Below are positions 55,140 through 64,000 of a stretch of DNA of 64,000 nucleotides, piece after piece. Positions within the stretch are counted from its first letter, which is position 1. Every line of letters starts with the position of its first letter. The position numbers and the translations under genes were made by a program. Under the pieces are notes generated by a model. That model made no database searches and had not been told where the DNA came from. It was given only the letters and a program-made list of their open reading frames with translations. The stretch comes from Rhabdophis nuchalis (lineage: Eukaryota; Chordata; Lepidosauria; Squamata; Natricidae), in the NCBI GenBank assembly GCA_039707465.1, contig CM077646.1, forward strand, positions 80,624,715-80,688,714, in the 5' to 3' direction.

Positions 55140-56245
55140 TGTGCTTCAAAGGCCTCCAAAGCCACTCAACGGGAGGAAAGCTGACTTCACAAGGCCCTGG
55201 ACAAGGAGTTTGAGAAGGCTCAGAGGGAGGCCTCAGAGTCAGCCAGATGGGCCTCAGAGTCAGCATCATTGGAGTAGGGCAGCCCTCATCCATTTGCAGA
55301 AGCTCAGGAATCTTATCTTAGCAGGTTGATCTATTTCCCGACAGTGAAAAGAAGCTTCCTTCCCCGGCCCTATGTAATCTTCCAAAGGAACCCAGGATCT
55401 TCTCCAATATTCCTCAAGTAGGAATGTATCGATGGGTTACAGAAACCCCTCCCCAGGATCTTCCTGCTCATATGCAGCATGAGGTTTCAGACTTCAGCAA
55501 CCATCAGGTATCAATCCACCCACAGATATGGCAGCCACCATTTCCCAGGCTATCAGGCAGGGAATAGAGACTAGGGCTTCAGCATAGGACCAGCCATGGA
55601 GCATCTGAGAGACATAAGTCCAGGGATCACAGGGACTGACAGCATTCTCGCAAGACCAGGCTATCTCAGGATCATCTTCCTTCCATTTTCCACAGGCAGG
55701 CATCCTTATTTGGGGAGAAAGAGAAACCCCAGGGATTCAGTCTTATCTGAAGATGAGGGTCTGGCCCCTGACCAACCAGCCTTTGTGGGCCTCTTTAAGC
55801 CATCTTTGTTCCGTTCCCTCCTCTTTAAGGCCAAGAAAGCGGCCAATATCAAAACTTCCCAGACAGGAATCCTTGGCTGGGGAACAAACTGACCCTCTAT
55901 TTTCTGAACCAGCAGTGGAAAAAGAGGTGTTTCCATTCCCCAAACTACTCTTAGACATTGTCCAGCGACAGTGGGTTTCCCTGGGATCTGGTCCCTTCCC
56001 TAACAATCAGGACAAACATTTTTACAACATTGGTCTAGATTTAGTCAAGTCTCTTGAGGTTCCCAAAGTGGATGTGCCTTTCACAGCCCTGTTATCGAAA
56101 ACAGTGATTATGGGCTCCCCTGAGGAAGCCCTCTGTCCTGAGGACAAGAAGTCTGAGCAGACCCTGATCAAATACCACCAGGTCATTGCCTGGGCAGTCA
56201 GGTCCTCCACAGCAGCATCTTTATCAGGGCTTTCTTGCTCTGGTT
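55140..56245 (+). pseudogene. DIRS copy 2 gag remnant
   Basis: The start carries the LDKEFEKAQREASES equivalent of copy 1's LEREFEKAQRRTNE. Further on are DQPAFVGLFKPSLFRSLLFK (copy 1 EKPAFKGLFHCSSFKTILTK) and LLLDIVQRQWVSLGSGPFPN with FYNIGLDLVKSLEVPKVDVP. Then comes HQVIAWAVRSSTAASL, where the copy breaks. The C-terminal gag segment with the WKIASAPYKGGK-type motif is absent. At least three frame changes were seen. Confidence 0.78.
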
Positions 56246-57480
56246 GAAGCAACTATCTGGACCACATCCTTTTTCAGTCTAGATCAGCAGTCCAAGCAAC
56301 AAGAGACTTCAGTGTCACCATCCAGATCCTGCGAGATCATTGGTTCTCAATAAACCTAAAGAAAATCCACTTATACCCGACGCATTTCCTTCATCTTGAG
56401 GTAGTCATCGACACCACAGAGGGCATGCTTTGCCTGTCACAAGAGTGCCAGTCCAGCCTTTGGACCTAGCAGAACATGTGCAAAGCCAGAGATGGGTTGA
56501 ACTACTGCTCCTTTCACAACTGCTCGGGAAGATGGTCTCCTGCTTCACAATACTTCCCTGAGCTCAGCTGTACAGCAGATGCATCCAGTGGTTTCTTCTT
56601 CTGCAGCAGAGGGTCGAGAGGAACTGTTCAGTAATCACTGTGCAGGTACCACCAAGACCAGATCTCTGGGGTGGTGGTTGTCCCCAGCCATATTCAGGGG
56701 ATCCCTGTTCAAGGAACTGAACTGACTGGTGTTGACAACAGATGTCAGTCTTTTTGGCTGGAGGGCTCACTTACATTCCCAGATGGCTCAGAGCCAGCAG
56801 TCCCAGTAGAACCTGAACCACAACATAAATTGGCTAGAGCTTCGAATGATCCACCTAGTCCTTATTCACTTCTGGGATCTTGTAGCTGACAGACACATCC
56901 TGGTCCTCATGGACAACATATCCACAAAGGCCCACATCAGCCACCAGTGGAGGACATGTAGGAGGCCAAACAGTTTGGCCTCTGGGCGAAGGAGTACCTG
57001 CTGTTGATACAAGCAAAGCACATCTCTGTGGTGACGAATGTGCAGCCTCTCTCAAATCAACCACACAGAATGGCACCTGAGCCTGTTCAGGGATCTGACT
57101 CTCCAATTTGGCCTTCCAGTCCTCAACCTCTTTGCCACCTCAGACAACTGCCAAGGTATTACACAAGGTATGCAGTTCCGGGCTCGGAGGGAGCAGACAC
57201 ACTTTGTTGCCCATGGCCTCTGGGGCTGTTGTATCCCTTTCCTCCTCTTCCACTCATCCAGAGAGTCATCAGGAAGATGCTGCGGAGCTCCTGCTCCTAG
57301 CACCATGCTGGCCCAGGTGACCTTTGTTCGCAGATTTGATGAATCTGTCAGTCACCCCTCCCTGGAGACTTCCACCTTCCAAGGTCATGCTCAGCCAGGG
57401 GTTGCTCTTCCACCTAAACCCTCAGTGGCTCCATTTGACTGCCTGGAGATTGAGCCGAGGGTCCTGAGCACGGACAACTT
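56246..57480 (+). pseudogene. DIRS copy 2 RT/RNase H remnant, palm deleted
   Basis: Begins directly at the catalytic loop: NYLDHILFQSRSAVQATRDF aligns with AYLDDIVIQSSSHRQALRDL of copy 1. The RT fingers and most of the palm are therefore gone, and the second catalytic Asp reads His. It continues with HHWFSINLKK-like and SLGWWLSPAI sequence, then NHNINWLELRMIHLVLIHF and the NLFATSDNCQG-type block near 57,120-57,160. Several stops are present. Confidence 0.78.
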
Positions 57481-59025
57481 TTTCTGGCTGTCATCAGGAC
57501 CATACAGGCTTCGTGATGGTCTGTGACCAACCATATTTATGTCGTCCACTGGTGCTCAAGTAAAAATGTCGTTCCCACAACTTCTCCATCCCTGGTATCC
57601 TGGAATTTCTCCAACAGGGATTGGACAATGGGTTGGCCCCTAACACCGTTAGGAGACAGGTAGCAGCCCTATCATCATTCCTGAATTGTGGGTCCTCTGT
57701 TTCTCTTGCCAACCACCCCCTGATTCAGTGATTTCTCAGGGACACTACTAACCTCAGGCCCCTGGTCATCCATAGGTATCCAACTTGGGGCTTGGCCAAG
57801 GTATTGGATGCCCTTACCAGGCCTCCATTTGAGCCCTTGAGATCCACCTGCCTATGCTATCTTTCTCTCAAGGTAGCATTCCTAGTGGCCATAACATTGG
57901 CCAGGTGGGTATCTGAACTTGCAGCCCTGTCCATGAGGCAGGACCTCTGTGAATTCTATTCAGACAGGGTGGTGCTAAGGCTAGACCCATCCTTTGTCCT
58001 GAAAGTGAATGCTAGGTTTCATAAGGCTCAAGGCTCCTGCGCGAGCTGCACTGGCTACCTGTGGTCTTTCGGGTGCACTTCAAGGTCTTGACGACCATCT
58101 TTAAAGCACTCCATGGCTCGGAACCTAGTTATATGTGAGACCGTCTCCTGCCCCATACATCCCTTCGTCCGAGCCGCTCCCACAGAGAGGGCCTTCTCAG
58201 GGTGCCGTCGGCCGGGCAATGCCGGTTGGCGACACCCAGGGGAAGGGCCTTCTCTGTGGTGGGCCCTACCCTTTGGAACGACTTACCCCCTTAACTACGC
58301 ACCATCTCTGACCTCCGCCTCTTCCGCCAGTGTCTAAAGACACACCTTTTCCATCAAGCCGGCCTAGCGTAACCTTCCGCTGTGACTGCTTTTAGACAGT
58401 TTTAAATTGGGGATTTTAATTGATTTTAGCACAGGTTGGGAGTTTAATATCTTTTTAAATTTTATATTGTTATATTTGTATGTTTTTAATTCCTGTGCGC
58501 CGCCCTGGGTCCTTCTGGAGAAGGGCGGGATATAAATTTAATATAAAAAAAAAAAGAACTGGTACTGTACTACCAAACTTCTGTCCCACACCAGCTCATC
58601 AGTTAGAACGTAAGTGTCACACGTTAGATGTTCGCAGAACCCTTTATATTTACATCAGGAGGCTCTGATCTAAAACACTCAGAGGCCTTGCTCATTTTCT
58701 TCCAACCAGCCACAATAGGAAACAGGGTTACTTCATTTTACTTGGGTCGTTGGATCACGGCCTGCATTGTGCAATCAAATGAAGTGCAGTTGTTACCACC
58801 ACCACAACACATCATAGCTCATTCCACCAGAAATGCTGCCTGGGCAACACAGGTCTCAATTGAAGAGGTCTGTCAGGCCGCCACTTGGACCTCTCCATTT
58901 CCATTTATTTGCCATTACAAATTAGACAAATATGCATTGGTGGAGGCCACTTTTGGCAGGAGGGTCCTTCAACATGTGTGCACAGATCAAGGGGTCTCAG
59001 TCCAGACAACAGACAACCCGTAAGG
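57480..59025 (+). pseudogene. DIRS copy 2 tyrosine recombinase, split by L2
   Basis: The core-binding region is decayed (57,560-57,720). The catalytic-arginine block is clear at 57,840-58,020 (LKVAFLVAITLARWVSELAA, LSMRQDLCEFYSDRVVLRLD, PSFVLKVNARFHKAQ). The L2 insert follows (58,034-58,555). The gene resumes with LPNFCPTPAHQLERKCHTLD and IYIRR, then HIIAHSTRNAAWATQVS (H-x-x-R box) and CHYKLDKYA (likely nucleophile region) to 59,023. Relative to copy 1 it lacks a few residues after the H-x-x-R box. It is not functional. Confidence 0.82.
58034..58555 (+). mobile_element. L2 3' end inside DIRS copy 2 recombinase
   Basis: Starts at ctcctgcgcgagctgcactg, within a few bases of the L2 start point in copy 1. 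It contains the ORF2 C-terminus in broken frames (RLFRQCLKTHLFHQAGLA-type), a complete 3' UTR with the foldback cgccgccctgggtccttctg, gagaagggcggg, and an A-rich tail. Same orientation as the host gene. Confidence 0.9.
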
Positions 59026-59337
59026 ACAAGCCAGGCTGTGGTATGTCTCATTCTTGGATACTATCTCCACCAACTATGGAGATGCCTGTACTCTTGGCGG
59101 TGTAGATAACATCCAGCCCCACCCTGATTGGTGTCTGGCCCTAGATTAGTGAGGAGAGGCATGGTCAATTAACACGTCTGTCTACAGTGTCACCTTCGTC
59201 AAAAACTGGGAGGAGCTACCAGAGGAGATGAATCATCACAGATTGTAGACTTAGTCCAATTGGATGCTGGCGGAGTTTACCCATTTCTGGATGCTATTCC
59301 TGGATGTATCTCCACTACCAAGAGAACGGGCATTTCA

Positions 59338-60545
59338 ATACAATACAATAGCAGAGTTGGAAGGGACCTTGTAGGTCTTCTAGTCCAACCCCCTGCATGG
59401 GCAGGAACCTTATACCATTTCAGACAAATGGCTGTCTAACATCTTTTTAAAGACTTCCAGGGTTGGGGCATTCACAACTTCTGCAGGCAAGCTGTTCCAG
59501 AGGTTAATTGTTCTTACTGTTAGGAAATTTCTCCTTAGTTCTAAGTTGCTTCTCTCCTTGGTTGGTTTCCACCCATTGCTCCTTGTCCTGCCCCCAGGTG
59601 CCTTGGAGAAAAGTTTGACTCCCTCTTCTTTGTGGCACCCTCTGAGATATCGGAACACTGCTATCATGTCTCCCCTGGTCCTTCTCTTCATCAAACTAGA
59701 CATACCCAGCTCCTGCAGCCGTTCTTCATATGTCTTAGTCTCCAGTCCTCTAATCATCTTGGTTGCTCTTCTTTGCACTCTTTCCAGAGTCTCCACGTCT
59801 TTTCTACATCGTGGCGACCAAAACTGTATGCAGTATTCCAAGTGTGGCCTTACCAAGGCACTATACAGTGGCATTAACACTTCACGCGATCTAGATTCTA
59901 TCCCTCTGTTGATGCAGCCTAGAACTGTGTTGGCTTTTTTGGCAGCTGCTGCACACTGCTGGCTCATATTTAAATGGTTGTCCACTAGGATTCCGAGATC
60001 CCTCTCACAGTTGCTACTATTGAGCAAGGTACCACCTATACTGTACTTGTGCATTTGGTTTTTCTTGCCTATATGTAGGACCTTACTTTTTTCACAATTG
60101 AATTTCATTTTATTAGACAGTGCCCAATGTTCAAGTTTGTCTAGATCCTTCTGTATCTTAAGCCTATCTTCTGGAGTGTTGGCTATTCCTGCCAGCTTGG
60201 TGTCGTCTGCGAATTTGATGAGTTCCCCATTTATCCCCTCATCCAAATCGTTGATGAAGATGTTAAAGAGTACTGGGCCTAAAACAGAGCCTTGGGGGAC
60301 TCCACTGCATACTTCCTTCCATGTAGATGCAGTTCCATTGAGGACTACACGTTGAGTGCGGTTGGTCAGCCAGTTACGAATCCATTTGGTGGTGCTGCTG
60401 TCTAACCCACAATTTTCTACTTTATCTAATAGTAGGTTATGGTCTACTTTATCAAATGCCTTACTGAAGTCCAGGTAAATTATATCAACAGCATTCCTCT
60501 GGTCCACTGATTTTGTTACTTTGTCAGGTAAGACCAACACCCATT
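59338..60545 (-). mobile_element. CR1 LINE with open 376-codon ORF2 portion
   Basis: The uninterrupted minus-strand frame (60,540-59,410) encodes the RT from the palm onward: DIIYLDFSKAFDKVDHNLLL, SGVPQGSVLGPVLFNIFIND, catalytic FADDTKLAG, LVRPHLEYCIQFWSP, RRTRGDMIAVFRYLRG and the terminal LWNSLPAEVVNAPTLEVFKK. The endonuclease and RT fingers are missing through 5' truncation, so it is not autonomous. The 3' UTR ends in a CAATACAATA-type tail (complement) at 59,338, directly after the terminus of DIRS copy 2. The open frame over this length suggests a relatively recent insertion. Confidence 0.95.
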
Positions 60546-60559
60546 CTTCAAACCACCTG

Positions 60560-60815
60560 AAGATAGGAGAAGAAGTAATGGATGGATGGTCATTAAAGAG
60601 ACATTTAACTTAGAACTAAGGAGAAATTTTCTGACAGTGAGAACAATTAATCATTGGAATTATTTACCCCCAGAAGCTTTGGACATTGGAGATTTTTAAG
60701 AAGAGTTTGGGCAACCATTTGTCTGGAATAGTATATAAGGTCTCCTTATATATGCAGGAGGTTGACTAGAAGACTTCTAAGGTCCCTTCTAACCCTGTTA
60801 TATATTGTATCTATA
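60560..60815 (+). mobile_element. CR1 3' end
   Basis: The plus-strand equivalent of the last CR1 codons (aacttagaactaaggagaaa, then acaattaatcattggaatta) and 3' UTR (ggaggttgactagaagactt), ending ttatatattgtat. Together with the 59.3-60.5 kb CR1 it forms a divergent, head-to-head pair. Confidence 0.8.
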
Positions 60816-61126
60816 GAAATAAAAATGTAAATTAGTGTGCAAAGCCACTAATCTGAGAGTGTACTGCACCAATTGGCACCATATTTTCACACAATGATCC
60901 CAAGGACTTCCGATGCAATCATATGTACATTTTGTGGGGCTGGCACACGTGTGTCATGTGCAAGCAGCACAAACGTAAAATGTACGCACTTCTGAGATTT
61001 TCACCTCCCTGTAGCTCCTCCCATTTGGCTGCTGCTTATGATGCGGCACGCACATGCCCCTCACATTTCCAACTGTCGTTTCCTCAGCAACTGAATAAGC
61101 CTCCAATGTCCCCACACTGCATGGAG
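60816..61126. other. Unannotated intron
   Basis: Moderately GC-rich near 61,000-61,100. No family recognised. Confidence 0.35.
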
Positions 61127-61268
61127 GCCTACTAGGCCCAAAACGAGGCATGGAGGGTGACACACATTTTTGGTCCCAGGAGGCTGTATGGATACCTACT
61201 AGGCCCAAAACTAGAAATGTAGGGTGACATACTCCCAGGTGGCCCATTTTTGGTCCCAGGAGACTGCA
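61127..61268. repeat. Two-unit tandem repeat of about 70 bp
   Basis: The block aggcccaaaacgaggcatgg, agggtgacacacatttttgg, tcccaggaggctgtatgg is followed by a diverged second unit (aggcccaaaactagaaatgt ... tcccaggagactgcatgg). It abuts the GGTA/GA array. Confidence 0.75.
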
Positions 61269-61490
61269 TGGTAGGTAGGTAGAGGGATAGAGGGAAAAAA
61301 TACAGTAGGTAGGTAGGTAGAGGGATAAAAAGAGAGAGAGAGGGAGAAATACAGTAGATAGGTAGAGGGATAGAGAGAGGGAGAAATACAGTAGGTAGAT
61401 AGGTAGAGGGATAGAGAGAAGGAAATACGGTAGGTAGGTAGGTAGGTAGATAGGTAGAGGGAGAGAGGAAGAAATACAGTAGGTAGGTAG
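61268..61490. repeat. GGTA/GAGA composite microsatellite, third locus
   Basis: Repeats of ggtaggtagagggatagaga and gagaaatacagtaggtagg, the same composite unit as in the TIR elements at 29.8 kb and 32.9 kb, but without recognisable element ends nearby. Confidence 0.88.
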
Positions 61491-61677
61491 GTTGGGGGTT
61501 ATATGGTGGTTGTGTATCCGTGTTTGTGTGTGCAGGTGTACATCTACACAGAGATTTGTTGGCCATTTAACCAGACTGGGCCACAGCAACGCGTAGCCAG
61601 GTACAGCTAATATATGCACATACACATAATGTTCTCTCTATATATATACATATATGCTTACTGTGCATACTTATATA

Positions 61678-61722
61678 AAATAATAGGGTTGGAAGGGACC
61701 TTGAAGGTCTTCTAGCTCTCAT
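61678..61722 (-). mobile_element. CR1 3' tail fragment
   Basis: aataatagggttggaaggga, ccttgaaggtcttctag is the complement of the CR1 3' terminus. Only about 45 bp are present. Confidence 0.7.
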
Positions 61723-63978
61723 TTTCTCTCTTTCCATCCCCCCTCCTCCCCCCCCCTCACACCCACATACACACACAAACACACAGCAACTCTATAATGA
61801 TTGTATATAAGGATAAAATCACGTGGTAAGGAACAATTTGTTCTTTTACCCAAACTGTTATTGACATGTTTGCTTACCTACCCTGTTGCTAGGTAAGTAA
61901 TATAATCAGTAATATAAACAGATAATTTGTATCCAGAGCAATTTGTTTACCTTTTGACTTCTCAGTCCATCAAAAGATAATTACTTTCTTCCTGTTTATT
62001 CATAGTTTATTACAGCACTGATTGAGTCTTTCCTGATAAGCAATAATTTCCTGGATTTGCTATCTGTAGCTGGCCTTTACATTTTAGAGAAAATCATTAA
62101 TAAAATGCAAAGACCATACTGGCTGTGCATCATTTAATAAGTACATTTATCATGAGATCCAAAACTGCATTTGTGGAATGCAAATTTATATTGCTGCATA
62201 GCATAAAAGGTTCACATTATGGTGTATCACTAACGAAGTTGACAAACAAATTATTCACAGAGAGTTAATGGAGAGTTTTCAGGTGGTATTCTAATACACG
62301 ATTAAAAGTAATAAGCATTTTCAACTTTACTCTAAGAATAACTGCAAAGCTCCCCATTTAAATATATATATATTGGGTTAGTGAAAAATCCATGAATACT
62401 GGAGGTTCTGCTGGGTGGTGTCTGTGCTTTATAAGTAAACTCAACCTTTGCACAAAAGGCTATTGAGAAACCCCTCCTTCTTAGCGATCTTCCACTTTTC
62501 TTCCCAGTTGTCTTCTACTCACCATTTCTATTGCTTAGTGTTCATTTAGTTTGTCTTAGTCTTTCAGATCAGATCCCTCAATGTTGTTCATCCTGCATGG
62601 TCCTTAGAGCAATTTGTAGGAAATGCTGCAATAGTGGCAGCACGTTTCTACTATTCAGTGGCTATTGCTGAAGCTAGCGTGTTGATTGTTTTTATTCAGG
62701 GGGTAGGGGTCATTGTACTCTATTAGTTGTAGCTCCATTAGTAACACTGATGTCAGTTCCACCTATCTTATTGCCTCAACTGGCAACCTTTTCAATCATC
62801 GTGTTGCATTTATAATAATGGTATGTTTTTCAACATATTTCTTCAAGATTATTATTTATAATGCTGCTGTCACATCAGAAAGTCTGGATTACTATTCTAT
62901 GGCATCCAGAACAGTTATGCATTTGATCATGGGACCAGGTTTCTGATAAGGGGCTGATGTAATACAAATAGCTTTCCCTTTTGGTTTAGAAATCAAGCAG
63001 CTTGCGTATTCTACGTAAATGCAATGCACCCCCTATGATAAGACTCTGCTACACTTTTAAGTTTAGAAACAGCTCTGCCATGGATCACAATTAAAACCTC
63101 TCACTGCTAGGAATATAGATTTGGCTTAGCTTCACCTGCAATCAGGGCAGTGCAGCCAAAGGAATTGGCCATCATCACAGAGGTTGTGGAAATGAAATGA
63201 AATGAAGACTATGCCACCTTTTCTTTTGTGTTTGGCAAGGATGAGTTAGCAATTGCCAAGTAAAATCCTACTCCTTCAGGAGTCCCATGAAACAATTTGG
63301 TATAGAATTTTCAAGCTTCTTTTCCTCTAATATATTTTTCCCATATTGGAAACCTTCCCTATTTCTATTGATACCCCTTGAAATTACCATACAGCATCTG
63401 TCCACTTTAATGCCTTTTCAGATAATAGGCTTTTTATTACTGCTGTGTTAGCCAAGTGAGCCAGTGAACTCTGTCTCTATGTTAAGCTTTTTTTAAATTT
63501 CCATAGAGAAAAATCCTCCAAAGAATTCTTTCTTATTTAAGACAATATATAACTTTCAATAAAAGTTGATCCTCCTTACATTTTTCTAAGATCATAAATC
63601 CAGTTTGGAAAAATCCTTGTATGCTTTTAATATATAGTGCATGGTTTCACTCTACTTTTATGTTGTTATTTATTTTTTACTTTGGATATAGGAAGGCAAT
63701 AAAACTAACTCTTAATATGTAAGCCAGTCATCACAACACAGACAAACTCTGTTATGACTTAACCAAGTAGCTACATCTAACTGGCATCTGGGGTCCTTCT
63801 ACAAAGAGTTAGAGCAATTTTCAGAAAATGCTGCAATAGCATTTGTACAAAATGTACAAAAAGTTAGGTTTCCCTGCCAGTCCTTTTGAGAAGGCTGTAT
63901 GTTTTGACATTTGATGACACAACTGATTTGGCCTTTGTTCATCTGACACTACTGCTCTCACCTTTGAGGCATTTAGGG
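61723..63978. other. Unannotated AT-rich intron
   Basis: No gene recognised. Two short related segments are present, ttagagcaatttgtaggaaa (62,606-62,625) and ttagagcaattttcagaaaa (63,809-63,828). Each is followed by tgctgcaatag, so an unidentified dispersed repeat may be present. Confidence 0.4.
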
Positions 63979-64000
63979 CAGGGGTCCCCAACCCCCGGGC
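63979..64000 (+). mobile_element. Start of a hAT-like element cut by the window end
   Basis: The last bases, caggggtccccaacccccgg, match the widespread terminal inverted repeat of a nonautonomous hAT group. Only the end lies within the window. Confidence 0.55.

Larger units (their letters stand above)
55131..59338 (+). mobile_element. DIRS-type retrotransposon, copy 2 (decayed, 5'-truncated)
   Basis: Gene order as in copy 1: gag remnants, RT/RNase H remnants, tyrosine recombinase with an L2 insert, an internal complementary region (59,065-59,120) and a terminal repeat (about 59,303-59,338). The complementary pair is visible as ggagatgcctgtactcttgg against accaagagaacgggcatttc. The left terminus and leader are missing. 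It carries many stops and frameshifts, plus a large deletion at about 56,240. It is clearly older than copy 1 and belongs to a distinct subfamily, since its termini are unrelated in sequence. Confidence 0.85.

Noticed and set aside
59546..60355. 269-codon plus-strand frame
   Set aside because: It is the antisense shadow of the CR1 reverse-transcriptase frame at 59,410-60,540.
61127..61490. Regularly spaced repeats suggesting a CRISPR-like array
   Set aside because: Units abut without unique spacers and consist of simple sequence, in eukaryotic DNA.

Overview
The window looks like nuclear DNA of a squamate reptile, probably a snake. It is AT-rich with one strong CpG island and almost no coding sequence. 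It is dense in repeats typical of squamates: a Sauria-type SINE with a tRNA-like head, CR1 and L2-clade LINEs, a BovB/RTE remnant, a 5S-rRNA-derived SINE, several families of small inverted-repeat DNA transposons, and two DIRS-type tyrosine-recombinase retrotransposons. The taxonomic call is an inference from repeat families, not from an alignment.

The only host gene I can support is on the plus strand. A GC-rich, CpG-dense promoter and 5' UTR (about 10,610-13,110) leads into one coding exon (12,675-12,949). It encodes a 91-residue coiled-coil N-terminus that closely resembles the start of the IQSEC (BRAG) Arf-GEF family and ends at a consensus splice donor. The first 10.6 kb is then upstream flank, and everything from 12,950 to the end is most simply read as the start of a very long first intron.

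Layout: 1-10.6 kb is AT-rich flank with an old CR1/L3-like piece, an L2 tail, a tRNA-SINE, a CR1 3' end and several miniature DNA elements. From 13 to 29.7 kb is intronic sequence with CR1 pieces (two fused tail to tail into a palindrome near 17,990), old L2 relics, a BovB relic, a 5S-SINE, and a miniature element interrupted by a CR1 tail. From 29.7 to 42.3 kb lie three copies of a DNA-element family with about 20-bp inverted ends, carrying long GGTA/GA microsatellites and large palindromes. The second copy is split by a DIRS element (about 33,160-39,480), which is itself split by an L2 3' end. From 42.3 to 55 kb are L2 elements (one 2.8 kb copy, and one internally deleted copy that keeps a 283-codon frame inside a miniature element), an old CR1, hAT-like miniature elements, the Sauria SINE, Penelope-like remnants with hammerhead-ribozyme-like motifs, and an R2/R4-like fragment. 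From 55 to 64 kb lie a second, older DIRS copy also carrying an L2 3' end in its recombinase gene, a CR1 with an open 376-codon frame, and quiet intron.

I found no tRNA or rRNA genes, CRISPR arrays or prokaryotic-type operons. The most unusual items are the DIRS elements with L2 inserts at nearly the same place, the hammerhead-like motifs, a perfect 67-bp inverted duplication carrying a transposon junction, and several large transposon-built palindromes.
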